In this document: positions 1-9,756 of the stretch, piece after piece
How positions within the stretch are numbered: position 1 is the first letter of the stretch
Layout: each line of letters starts with the position of its first letter
Assembly (NCBI GenBank): GCA_049999805.1
Contig: JBNGIO010006064.1
Coordinates: forward strand, 1-64,000
Direction of reading: 5' to 3'
Length of the DNA stretch: 64,000 bases
Source of the DNA: Folioceros fuciformis
Lineage: Eukaryota; Anthocerotophyta; Anthocerotopsida; Anthocerotales
Position numbers and translations under genes: made by a program
The notes under the pieces: generated by a model
The model's input: the letters and a program-made list of their open reading frames with translations, nothing else
Databases searched by the model: none
Told to the model about the DNA's origin: nothing

Positions 1-170
1 CAAGAGAACCTTTGGAGACCTTCCAAGAATTATCTCCAAACCAACAGTGGTAGCTAGCGTCATCCAACTGCCCTACGCTAATCATGCTTTTTGTCAACTT
101 CGGAACATGCCTAACATCCTTCAATGTGAATGAAGATCCGTTGTGGAACTTCAGCCGGCAAACTTTGTGA
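1..170 (-). mobile_element. Ty1/copia retrotransposon fragment (gag-pre-integrase region), cut by window edge
   Basis: Reading the minus strand from about 170 to 1 gives an open stretch with the copia signature KDVRHVPKLTKSMISVGQLD followed by DDASYHCWFGDNSWKVSKGS. This is the conserved segment after the copia protease, in the gag-pre-integrase region (typical form: LHVPxLTKNLISVGQLDDxG). Only about 55 residues are visible before the window begins. The fragment is not obviously joined to the downstream transposon-type ORF on the same strand. Confidence 0.75.
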
Positions 171-184
171 TGTGAAGCAAAGGG

Positions 185-298
185 AGTGTGCCAGTCTACC
201 AGTGCACACCCACTATCTACCTAGATGATAAATTGCGCCGGTCAACCGGCGCACTTATAACGCAAGGAGGGTTGGAAGTGCGCCGATCGACCGGCGCC
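185..298. repeat. Three copies of the 22-nt GCGCCGG palindrome
   Basis: Copies lie at 185-208 (degenerate, GTGTGCCAGT arm), 233-256 and 278-299. Each consists of an arm close to GTGCGCCGGT and its inverse ACCGGCGCAC around a 2-nt centre. They sit just past the possible splice donor of the transposon-type ORF. They belong to the same family as the copies inside the ParB-methyltransferase pseudogene. Confidence 0.8.
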
Positions 299-344
299 CT
301 TCCAATGCCTACATGAAGCCTGCTTAAAAAAACACGCTTACATA

Positions 345-1315
345 CCTTGTTTCTTCTTATCAGACTCGGCTCTTATGTTCCTTTTCAGGTAGTCGCAGGT
401 TGTACATAGCGAAAACCTATTGGTCTTTGGAATTCGCACTTTGTGGAAATGTGAAGCCCACAATTGACAGAAATAAGAGTAACACACACTGTTCTGTTCC
501 GCTTGCTGCATTTGCCCCTTGTACTACAAAAAAATTTCCTCTTTTGTGTACGAGTCTGGAAGATGGTACACTTCAATGTTTGGCACGCGTTTTGCTAGTA
601 GCAAAAATAATTGATCCATCCAAACACATGCGGCCATAGCGTGGTCTTGGGTGCGCTTCTCTGCATAGAGACAGCCCACCCACACAATGTTATCCAAAGC
701 TCTTTCTTTCGCAGCCTCGTTCCTGTTTTCGCACCGATACAGAAAACTCGTTTAAAGGCGTCCCGACAATAGCGTATCTTTGCAGATCCAATCAAAAAAA
801 GTCTCCGCTGTAGAGTGTCCATCAATAGCACGATTGACATCGAACAAGGTCTGCAAAAACATTTCTTGCTCTATCCTGCACATGTTTAAAAATCGGTACC
901 TCAAATCCCAAAAGCCTAGTTTACCTAAGGATCTAAGACACTGCTTTGCACAACATATCCTTCGATAATCTGCAGAAATACAGATCTCAGAGCACTTTGC
1001 CTCAGGTACAGTCGAGATTTTTTTCTTCCGACTGTGCCGATGATCTCCGAGAGCTTCAATCGGAGATTTGGATGATGGTTTCAGATTTCGCACTGTTGTG
1101 CCAATCGTCCTACCAGTTTCTTCGGACAACACATCTGCTCCTTCACATTCAGCATGGAAGCGCTCCCCGCTTGATCTTCTTAGTACCCAGCTTGCACTCG
1201 CATTTCCTTCCACATCCAGATTAACAAGGTTACCGTGCAAGATTGTGCCCTCCGCATTCTGCTTCATAGGTGTTGTTTTCCGGATCGTTGGCTTGAAAGG
1301 AGATTGTAAGCGCAA
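345..1315 (-). pseudogene. Transposon-type protein remnant (CCxxxC / HLP-type integrase-like family), frameshifted
   Basis: The minus strand encodes about 300 residues in three pieces. The piece at 1315-752 contains CCAKQCLRSLGKLGFWDLRY followed by RFLNMCRIEQEMFLQTLF. A piece near 840-715 contains YCRDAFKRVFCIGAKT. A third frame, about 715-347, contains HLPDSYTKEEIF, VCYSYFCQLW and CTTCDYLKRNI. This order (a Cys-rich start, an EQ-FL helix, a CRxAF-GI block, then a Tyr-Ser-FC-LW and Cys-x2-Cys block) resembles a widespread family of transposon-associated proteins in plants, oomycetes and animals. I give no family accession. Two frame changes (about 770 and 710) and an in-frame TAG near 525 indicate decay. 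A GT donor-like site near 346 suggests an intron beginning there. Its expected catalytic part is not visible. Confidence 0.6.
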
Positions 1316-1921
1316 TGGGCTTGTTGAAGTGTGGATGTCGTCAAGAAGACTAAGCCGTATAGGCGACGCTCGGAAGTCGATGTCGGTACCTTATGAATCA
1401 TCGACTACAAAGCATCATGACGCAAACAAAGAACTCTAACATAGACTTCCAACTAGAATACACGAATGCCCTTCGTGAACCGAATTCCTCGCCTACCTTG
1501 AGAGTTGAACTCCGCTATTGTCATCGCCACCATCTCGCGTGAGGAAGAAGCCTGCCAATCCATGCCAATGTCTTAAGGATTGCTCGCAAATGACCTTCCT
1601 TACAAGATGCAAGCTAACGTCACTCGGAGTTTGATTGAAGACACGTTTACACTGGCATAATTAAGACACCACTTGAATATGAACGTTTGATCACGATAAC
1701 AAATAGCGGTTATTGGTATGAAACGACGCCTACAATCGTTGTTGTGGCATAAATGCTAGAGACGTAGTTCAAACACCCTTGCTATTTCAGGAAACAAAAA
1801 TTCAACTTCACATTTGACTTCAAATCTCATCATTCAATGCTTAAGACATCCTTCTGTCCTTCTGGATCTGACTAGGTGTTTTGAAGTTCCATCATTCACA
1901 AGCTCTCCAGCACACTCGAAG
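1316..1921. other. Non-coding spacer between two divergent relics
   Basis: No supported coding sequence is visible between the minus-strand transposon-type ORF and the plus-strand ParB-methyltransferase pseudogene. The stretch is moderately AT-rich and could have held the promoter of either. No clear TATA box or terminal repeat was recognised. Confidence 0.4.
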
Positions 1922-3111
1922 ATGCCAGCTGGTCGGCGGAGCAACAAGCAACTGAATGCGGCCATTGACATGCAAGCATTGGAGGCACCACCAAGGTTGA
2001 AGAAACCACGACAGAGTGCGAAAGCTTCAGCTCGCACTGCCGCTAGCCCATTCGTGGAAAGAGAGCCATCGATGACCAGCGATCACAATAGGGGATGTTA
2101 CGCCACAGCCACCAGCTGTTACACTGAGGAAAGACAATTCCGCTGGGAGCGTCCGTGCCTCGAATAGCAACGCTAGCGAAGTTCATATTAACCATGTTGC
2201 TGTGACTGTGACTCAGGGTGACAGCACGGGTGGTAGCCAGAACCACAACATTCCAAATGCGTACAACTTTGTTGAGCGTTTGAAGCTTAAAAAGCTTGAA
2301 GACACGCTTGCCAAAAGGTTCAACACAGACAAAGAGTGGTTTTTCGTCATAGAAGAGCTTGAAGACTACAATTTGCCCTGGGTGCCGCTGGTGGCTCTGT
2401 GGGTTAACGGTTTCCAAGGCTTGCAGAACGATGAGGCAAGGAGGCCTGGATGGATTCTATGTGCATTTGTTGGCGGCGTGGAAGGGGAAACCTATGTCAA
2501 TTTCATATGCACGCGGCACCCACCAAGCCATATCACCGATGACTACGATAGCCACAGCCTTATTGTAGTCAATGTCGCGAAAGCAGTGCCACGGAGCTGT
2601 GAACCGATGTGGCTAAACACCGCTTTGAAAGATTGCTTGAATGTGGAAGATGTTAGTATTTATTTAGTGTAATGTCGGTTTATGTTTATAAACCCAGCAT
2701 TAAGTAACCCTAAAAATTTGCATTACGTGTTTCCTACAGGGAGGCGAACAGTTCTATCGGACTATCTTGCACACTCATTGCGTTTTGAAGAATCGTGCTC
2801 TAGCTTCGAGAATTGCAGGAGAGCGCCAGAGGGTATCCATCCAAGTAGAGTTTGGCCCCATCTCATCAAGGCCAACGGAGAGGGTTGAGAGACCGGTGGA
2901 GACGCCGCGCATGCAGCTAGAGCTTTCGGAAGACAAACTTCCTGACCCTAAACAACTAAGCGGTGAGGAGGAGAAAGAGATGGGAGATTATTGCTCCACG
3001 GAAGACAACCTGAATGAAGCGCTGGATGCGGCTTGAGGCTCAAGAGAGGAGGAAGACGGTAAAGAAGATTCACCAATAGAGATATCCCCACCCCGGAAGA
3101 AACAAAAGACG

Positions 3112-3133
3112 GTGCGCCGGGCTACCGGCGCCC
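3112..3133. repeat. 22-nt palindrome copy inside a predicted exon
   Basis: This copy has arms GTGCGCCGGG and ACCGGCGCCC. It lies in frame within the basic linker of the ParB-methyltransferase pseudogene and encodes VRRATGAP. If the exon is real, the repeat entered coding sequence without shifting frame. Confidence 0.75.
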
Positions 3134-4638
3134 CTGTGCAAGGGAAGAGGAAGACTGCAACCACCTCTCCGTCCAAGATGCGGAAGAGAAACACAGGTTG
3201 CTGACATAAACTCAACCGTTGTTCTTTCTGTTCTCGTCTGTGAAGAAACTGGTATCTTGGGAAGCCACTGACGTTGACATATTGCCTAACAACGAGAAAT
3301 GTTTCAGTGGCAGCTTCTTCATCGCAGAAGAGGAAGAACAGGATGGCAGGTCCTGTAAGCGAAGCAGCTGCTCAGCGTAAGCCTCAGCTGAAGGCGCAAG
3401 GTCCTACTTGCGAAGAGGAGCTGCCACGGACAGTGGAGACAAACACAGAAAGAATGGAGAGAGTTGCGCAAGATGAAGACTATTTCGCAAAAAAGCTCAT
3501 GCAAAACGGATTCGATCAACAACGTTTCATTTGCATGTGGACATTCTGCATCCGGCCAGTTACATTACAGCAGATGCACAGATACGGGAGGTAGACGAAG
3601 CGTGGATGAAGTGCCTGGTTAGGCAGATGCAGTCAGGGTCAATGAAGGAAGGCATTTTGCCTCTCCTTTGCATGATAGATCCCAAACAGGCTTCCAAGAA
3701 AGAAGATGTTTCGCTGGACAAGATCACAGCGCAACAGTACCGGATGGGTGTGCTTGGAGGAAACCACTGCTTCACAGCTATGCAGAAGCTGCACTAGATG
3801 TACCCAGTTGAGGACAAATATGAATGGATGGAGGGGCATGTTTATGCAGGAATGACAGATGAGGAAATGTAAGTCCTCGCAGTAGATCATAATGTGTATG
3901 CCGACAAATGAAAGAGAATGGGCTTCATTGAGCAAGTTCGGTATATCCACGACGAGCTGGATATCTTCTATAGGAAACATGGATTGGATGAGAAGCCCCC
4001 TGTGAAGTGGAAATTCAATCTCTACAGGTTACTAGGGATGACAGATAAGGCAGGTGACCCTTGGGACACTGACTGGGTGCAGAAGATGGTAGACAGGTAG
4101 ACATTACGATATCGGGTGGCCAGGTGTAGTGGGATCCTATGGGAGAACGTGGAAAGGATATTCAGGATGTGGGAAAGGAGTGAGCTGCCTGAACAGATAG
4201 CAGGAGGAAGCTTTGGCACAAAGAAGAGCGCAAAAGCAAAGAGGAAACCTGGGGAAGCTAGACTCGCTTCCAGTAGTATGCCAATGCCAGACGAGTCTTC
4301 GAAGAAGGTTGCAGCAATGCAGGTCAGGCCTTGGAGGGCTTTTCAAGGAGTCCCAGCAGGTGTTAAAGGCAAAGAGATGCTTATTGTAGTGACGTAGAAG
4401 GTTATCCAGGGGAAGCTGCACCTCAAGGACATGGACACAGAGGTGGGCCAGAGGAAAAGGATCCATCTCATCCAACATGCTTTCAGAATGGCTTTAAATT
4501 GCGCAACCTTTGAGGAAGCGGAAGTGTTGTATCTCAAGCATATGGAAGACGCACATCTCCTCAAATTCCAAACCGCATTTGCAAAAGTGGTAAGCTTTCT
4601 TTCAGATCTCTTAGTTTTTTTTCAGCATGCTAGTTGAA

Positions 4639-4846
4639 GTGCGCCGGTCTACCAGCGCACTCCAGCCATTTTTTTGCCTTTGTTATCCATTCTAGCTAGA
4701 GTGCGCCGGTCTACCGGCGCACTCTAGCCATTTCTTTGCCATTGTTACACATTGTGGTTGGAGTGCGCCGGTCTACCGGCGCACTTCAGCCACTTCCACA
4801 CAAAACGATGTAGATTCGGGTTTAGAGCAACGGTCTACCGACGCAC
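4639..4846. repeat. Four-copy cluster of the 22-nt palindrome within an intron
   Basis: Copies lie at 4639-4660, 4701-4722 (perfect), 4763-4784 (perfect) and 4825-4846 (degenerate), so they start exactly 62 nt apart. The 40-nt spacers are also related to each other (each has CAGCCA or TAGCCA followed by T-rich sequence). The cluster is therefore a small tandem array of a roughly 62-nt unit. It fills the intron placed at about 4592-4953 of the ParB-methyltransferase pseudogene. Confidence 0.85.
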
Positions 4847-6152
4847 TCCAGCCACGAGAAGAGTTTGTCTCTTTAGGGTTTAGGGTCAATGTAGTTCTCG
4901 ATTTATAATTGTGCTTGTAGTGTGGTTGTTCTGACCAAACTATTTGTTGGCAGAAACTTGCAAACGTAAATGACCTCGAATCATTGCCAAAGCCTTTCCA
5001 AGATTATGTGTATTTAGCAAGAAACTGGAAGCGCATGGAAGAGGAAAAATAGAAACTCGTTGACGTAGATATGGATGCAGGATTATCGAAGATTAGGGTC
5101 CCAAGCAGCAACCAGAAGACTAAGTATCAAGTAATCCAACGAAACGTTTTGGAGATGAACGCATTTCTAGTAAAACGACCATATACCCTGTTATTCACTG
5201 ATTTGCCTTGCGGACTGCAATGCCATGAATTTGACAGGCAGCTTACTAGCGAAGAACTTGAAGACATGATCAAAGGGTTTTCAGACTGCACGAGCAATAA
5301 TGTTTATAGGATGGTCCTCATGCATGGGGTGGACCTCATTACATAGGCTAGGGAAGCACTTCGGCCATGGTGCAAGAAGGCACCATACATACATTAGTAT
5401 GGGAGAAGACCAACATTCCTCCCAATGCAGGGGCAGTTGAGATTGTGGAGTATTTAACTGTTGAAAGTGTAATTCACTCAGAAGCTCAGACCAAAAAAGC
5501 TACTTTATTCGCGAATCAGGGATTTCTTTTGCCGAGAGTTATTAGGCATGGAGCCGTGGTTAAAAAACATCTGTTCCACTTGGCAGATTCTATGGTCGTC
5601 TCGCCGTATCAAAAACCTCTTGTTTTAATGGGTATGCAGGTCAATATGTTTTCAGATGAAGGAGACTGGGTAGTGGATGCGAGCGCAGGATCTAGGTCAT
5701 TCCTTCAGGCTGCGATTCAAAGAGGAAGGCATGTTGTTGCGATGGACATTGATATACGATGCACGACTTATATGATGCAGAGAGTGAATGGCATTGGCTC
5801 TTTGCCAGACGCTGATGAGGAGATCAGCACAGACCACTTCTCGCGTGGGCCCACAAAGTTTTGGGCCAAAGAAGTCTGCGTGGATCGTCGTATGCAGGTA
5901 TTTAGTTTGCTTGGGAAAAAGGGAGAGATATTTTGTCAATCGCACGACAGACCAACGGAAGATCTATACGCGGTGACGATTTGGGATGAGAATGGCACAC
6001 TTCCGCTTCAGATTGTGGACGACCCACATTTCTTTGTCTTGGACGTGGAGGGAGACAACTTCGGAGACACAGAGGGCCAACGCCTCAAAGATGTAGATAT
6101 AGTTGTCAATTCCAAGGCCAACCAAGACGTTCATGATTTGGTGTGGAGGTGA

Positions 6153-6480
6153 TTTGGAGAGTAGCTGAAGTCCGTAGTACATTATGCCTATATTTACATT
6201 TGGATGTTAAACCCTTTAAATTCATGGCATGTACATAGCCAACTTCCTGTCACCCAAACATACTGTAGAGTGCGCCGGTAGACCGGTGCACCCAAAGTAC
6301 GATTCGTTTTTTCTGGAAATTTTCATAGTTCAAATAACTTATGTACTAGTTGGTTGTGGGCTGAAAGCAAATTTGTGGAGATGGATGGCGTCCATGACAC
6401 GTCAAAACAAGTGGTTTTTTTTAAAAACGGCTTAAATGTGAATATGTGACAAGGATGGTGTAAATTCAAATGTGCACCAA
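6153..6480. other. 3' flank of the ParB-methyltransferase relic, with one palindrome copy
   Basis: No coding sequence is supported here. A ninth palindrome copy lies at 6270-6291, in the opposite orientation (centre TAGA instead of TCTA). It is the last copy I can find. Beyond it begins minus-strand copia sequence. Confidence 0.6.
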
Positions 6481-7580
6481 ACGGGCTTCATAGAATACGA
6501 CCGTTAGGCGCAGAACTTGTTCTAAGTCCACATACCACACAATCTCACCATTGTTGGATCCATTAGCAGACACAGAGTTAAGCATATGCTGCATGACAAA
6601 CAAGTTGTTCGAGTCATTCTGACTGTTGCTTGAGGCATAATTGTTTTGTTGCCTCCTGTTGCCTTGATTTCTCCGTGGATAGTCTCGTTCGAAGTGGTCT
6701 AACCTACCACAAGTCCAGCAACCACTATTGTCTGCATTTGCATCATTTTGTTGTTGATTTCCACGTCCTCTTTGACTCCCCTAGCCTCGAGAATTTCTCC
6801 TCTTCCACGTGTACTCTTAAACTGAGACTCCTAATTCTGTTGCTGATTTTGGTAGAAATTTCTACCTCTACCACCTCTTTGCCCTCTGCCACCTTGGGCT
6901 CTACCTCTGCCTCTGCTAGAGTAGAAGGCCTGCTCAGAGTTTTCCTTAGGCTTAGAGGATGATTCCTCGCCTAGGTTTTTCTCCTCTATAATCAACATAG
7001 AAATCAAGTATGAGAAATTGGGAATGTTTTCCCGAGTCTGTATGGAAGTCTTGAGCTGCTTATAGGCAGGTGTTAACCCGCGCAAGCAAACTTTGACCTT
7101 GTCGTCATCTTCCACACTGACACCAATGGACGCAAGGGATTCCACTATCCCTTTGATATTTAATGCGTACTCATTCATTGATAAGTTCTTCTTCATAATT
7201 GTGTTGAATTCATTCTTCAACTGTAGTTTCCTCGCCTTCATGTTAGTCTCATAGAGTTTGACCAACTCATCCCATGCTTCTTTGGGCAACTTTGCATCCT
7301 ATATGTGCCCAATCATGGTGTCATGAATGCTGATTGACAGCCAATACATGACCTTCCGAGATCCTTGACTCCAATCCTTCAGCGCCTTAATTTGTTCCGT
7401 TGTTGCACTCCATTCAAGTACTACAGGGGATTTTTCATGCTCCCCCTCAATGTAGTTTCAATAACCCTTTCCCATAAGAAAGTTTGTAAAACGAAACTTC
7501 CAGGCATGGAAGTTGTTTTTGTCTAGCTTCTCCTGCACGATCTGGTTAATACTGACACTGGCCGTTCCTGCCACCACTCA
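6480..7580 (-). pseudogene. Ty1/copia gag polyprotein, decayed
   Basis: The minus-strand reading begins near 7580, where the usual start codon appears as GTG (VAGTASVSINQIVQEKLD). It runs through NNFHAWKFRFTNFLMGKGYW and EWSATTEQIKALKDW, then the open block 7289-6831 with WDELVKLYETNMKARKLQLK and an RGRG-rich basic tail. It ends with a zinc knuckle, CWTCGRLDHFERDYPRR. That is a CX2CX4HX4C motif whose last Cys is Tyr here. In-frame stops occur near 7480 (TGA, probably from TGG) and near 7300 (TAG, probably from CAG). This is the capsid and nucleocapsid part of a copia element. It normally packages element RNA in cytoplasmic particles, but this copy cannot. Confidence 0.8.
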
Positions 7581-8159
7581 AGGTTGACACTCAATCCTTC
7601 TTGAGTACTCACACCTGATAAATATCTGCAAGAACCAGAGTGCTTTTGACTGGAGTTTTACTCACAAGACCTTAAGTCTCCGCTTCTTGAGAGCAATTTG
7701 GTGCAGAATCACGCTGCCTTGCGTGAACCAAATTGTCTCATGCTCCGTGTCCTTACAGACTCTTGACGGTCTGCTCATGAAGCTCCCGTGAGATTTCCTG
7801 TCAATTCCTTCCTTGCTACCAAGCTAGGGTTAGCACACTTTCTTGCAACTGTTGAGACTACTGCAGCTGTTGCCTCTACTTGTGAGCCCTTCCACAGAGC
7901 TCCGGGGACCAACAGCCCGTCTAGCAAGCCGACAGGGCCTTGTCGCCCTTCTCCTCACTTCCTGCACACACCGATATGAGAGTTAGCTGCCGGGAAGCTT
8001 GTTGCCGATCTCCTTCCAAGCTGCTCCAACTCCTCGTAGCTGCTCCAGCTCCTGGTGTGCACTCTTACTGCCTCTTGCAACACCTCCTACGCCGATCTTA
8101 CATCGCCTTTAGGTGTAGCCGCTTGGCTCTCCGGCTCTGGGCTACGCTTGGCAACCAGG

Positions 8160-8183
8160 CTCTCAAGCTCTGATAGCACGTCA
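8160..8183 (-). other. Probable primer-binding site of the gag element (initiator Met-tRNA type)
   Basis: On the minus strand the sequence TGCTATCAGAGCTTGAGAGC lies upstream of gag. It differs by one base from the plant iMet-tRNA primer site TGGTATCAGAGC. This marks the inner edge of the element's 5' LTR, which would lie at higher coordinates (about 8185-8300). The LTR outer edge was not found. Confidence 0.55.
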
Positions 8184-8299
8184 ATAGGATCAACTCCAGT
8201 CTATGTGCAAGTGTAGGAGAAGAGAGGAGAAGATGAGAGGGTGGTATTGGTGGTCACAACCAAAAACAATACACATCACCACTGTCTTACTATGGAGGT

Positions 8300-9426
8300 C
8301 CGAGGTCTCCATTTAAGTAGTGCATGTCCGAGCCTATTGACACCATCTGTATTTAGTTTAGTTTTAAAGACCCACTTGCAGCTAATAGGCTTCCTTCCAT
8401 CTACCAGGTCTACCAACTCCCAAGTGTGGTTCTTAACAAGAGAGTTGTACTTGTCAGCAATAGAAACTCTTCACCTCTCACCATCAGGACCTGACAGAGC
8501 TGCAGCATAAGATTGAGGATCACATCACACTTCAAGTACTCTCAAGTGTATTACATGAGCATGAGGACACCTAAAAGCAATAGATTGATACGGGGGTTTT
8601 GACCATTGTTCTCTGGGTCGTGTATCACAAGTGGGATAGTGAATCGTGAGGCGCTGGATGTAGAATAGGAGCTATTGGTTGAGCAAGAAGGTCAGCTAGA
8701 TCTTCACCAGAAGCAGAACCCTCATCATCAGTCAAGTTATCATCCTACTCATCATCTAAAGAAACAACCGCATCCGGAACATTGTCATCAATGGTCATAT
8801 CAACATGTCTAGGCTCTGGAGGTGAAGGCAAATTAACATCTTGAACTGAATCTAGCACATCCTCAAGCTCAAACAACTCTACTATTGATTCACCATTTGA
8901 TCCAAGATATTCACTAGGAGGTGCACGTAGAGGCTCAGTCTCTTAAGAACTAACATTAGTGTCCTCTCCAACATGAGTAGTAACAACATCTGTATCTACC
9001 CCCACTGAACCAAGCTGGTATGAAACAAGACTTGTCCTTGGAGAAGTAGGCTCCTCAAAAACCACACCATGAGCCAGCACCACTCGTTGGGTTAGAGAAT
9101 CAAGCAACCTATAAGCTTTCAAAGTCTTAGAATAACCTAGGAAGAGAAAAGGTTTTGCTCTATCATCAAGCTTACAGCGTCATTGCTTAGGAACATAGGC
9201 ATAGGCCAAGGAGCCAAATGCTCTTACATGTAGAAGACTTGGTTTCTTCTTCCAGAAAACTTCATGGTGTTTTTCTTGGAACTTCTACCATAAGAACTTT
9301 GTTCAAGATGTAAGCAGTTGTGGAGATGGCTTTGGCCCAAAATCTCCTAGGTAACCTAGCCCAGCTAAGCGTGCTCTGAGTCATACCCATAACAACGTCT
9401 GAAATAAATTGAGTCTGTCCTCAAAC
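8300..9426 (-). pseudogene. Ty1/copia pol fragment: integrase C-terminus to start of reverse transcriptase
   Basis: Minus-strand translation shows the integrase end (ARLPRRFWAKAISTTAYILN, then KVLMVEVP). The copia block after integrase follows (KPFLFLGYSKTLKAYRLLD, then RVVLAHGVVFEE). An acidic spacer leads into the first reverse transcriptase residues, KYNSLVKNHTWELVDL and RKPISCKWVFKTKLN. Several stop codons break the frame. The RT core is absent because the sequence changes to LTR-like DNA near 8300. This fragment and the gag element therefore look like separate or rearranged insertions. Confidence 0.75.
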
Positions 9427-9714
9427 TGAAGGATCGCTTGAGGAGCCACATGGTGAAGGAGGAGAGGAGGAAGCAAGGAGGAGAGGAGAAAGAGAAGTCA
9501 CACTCTCACAATGTCTTAATATTGCAAGGGAGCTCAAGGGTGTATTTATACCCTCTAGAAGAGCTCCCAAGGAAGCTTCACAAGAAGCGCACAGGAAGCT
9601 GCGCAAGAAGCTTCCTACAGATTAGCTACTAATCTAAACAAATGATACTTAACTAGACACTAATATTAGACTAAACACATTAGTCTAACCCCATTGGGCT
9701 TTAATAACCCTACA
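9427..9714 (-). repeat. Copia long terminal repeat (about 288 nt)
   Basis: The stretch begins TGAAGGATCG and ends CCCTACA, so it has TG...CA ends in both orientations. It is directly followed (9715-9725) by a polypurine tract on the minus strand, AAGTGGGAGGT. That lies just after the RNase H reading frame, which is where a 3' LTR should start. A minus-strand TATA-like box (TATAAATACACC) lies near 9540-9552. No matching second LTR was recognised in the window. Confidence 0.65.
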
Positions 9715-9756
9715 ACCTCCCACTTAAAGGCCAATTTATCTTCGTAGGAGAGTGGT

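Larger units (their letters stand above)
1922..6152 (+). pseudogene. ParB/Srx-like domain fused to a beta-class N4/N6 DNA methyltransferase, decayed multi-exon gene
   Basis: The likely start is ATG 1922 (MPAGRRSNKQLNAAIDM). An N-terminal domain of unknown type follows (about 2100-2665), then an acidic and basic low-complexity linker (2740-3190) with a nuclear-signal-like PPRKKQK. A ParB/sulfiredoxin-like domain follows at about 3525-3915: HVDILHPASYITADAQIREV, a GGNHCFTAMQKLH core (compare GGNHRxxAM) and an LAVDHN end. After a linker comes a methyltransferase in permuted beta order. Motif IV is degenerate, LLFTDLPCGL (normally DPPYG), at about 5196-5220. Motif X/I is YQKPLVLMGMQVNMFSDEG then WVVDASAGSRS and VVAMDID (5605-5755). 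Introns fit at about 2665-2739, 3190-3328 and 4592-4953. There are eight in-frame stops (3034, 3795, 3870, 3909, 4098, 4395, 5050, 5344) and frame changes near 2070, 3520 and 5380. Active proteins of this architecture are known mainly from phages and bacteria. Its activity, if it ever had any, is lost here. Confidence 0.75.

Noticed and set aside
1-6300. Palindrome cluster as a CRISPR array
   Set aside because: Copies are irregularly spaced except in the one four-copy array, spacers there are related rather than unique, and no cas genes exist in this plant nuclear DNA.
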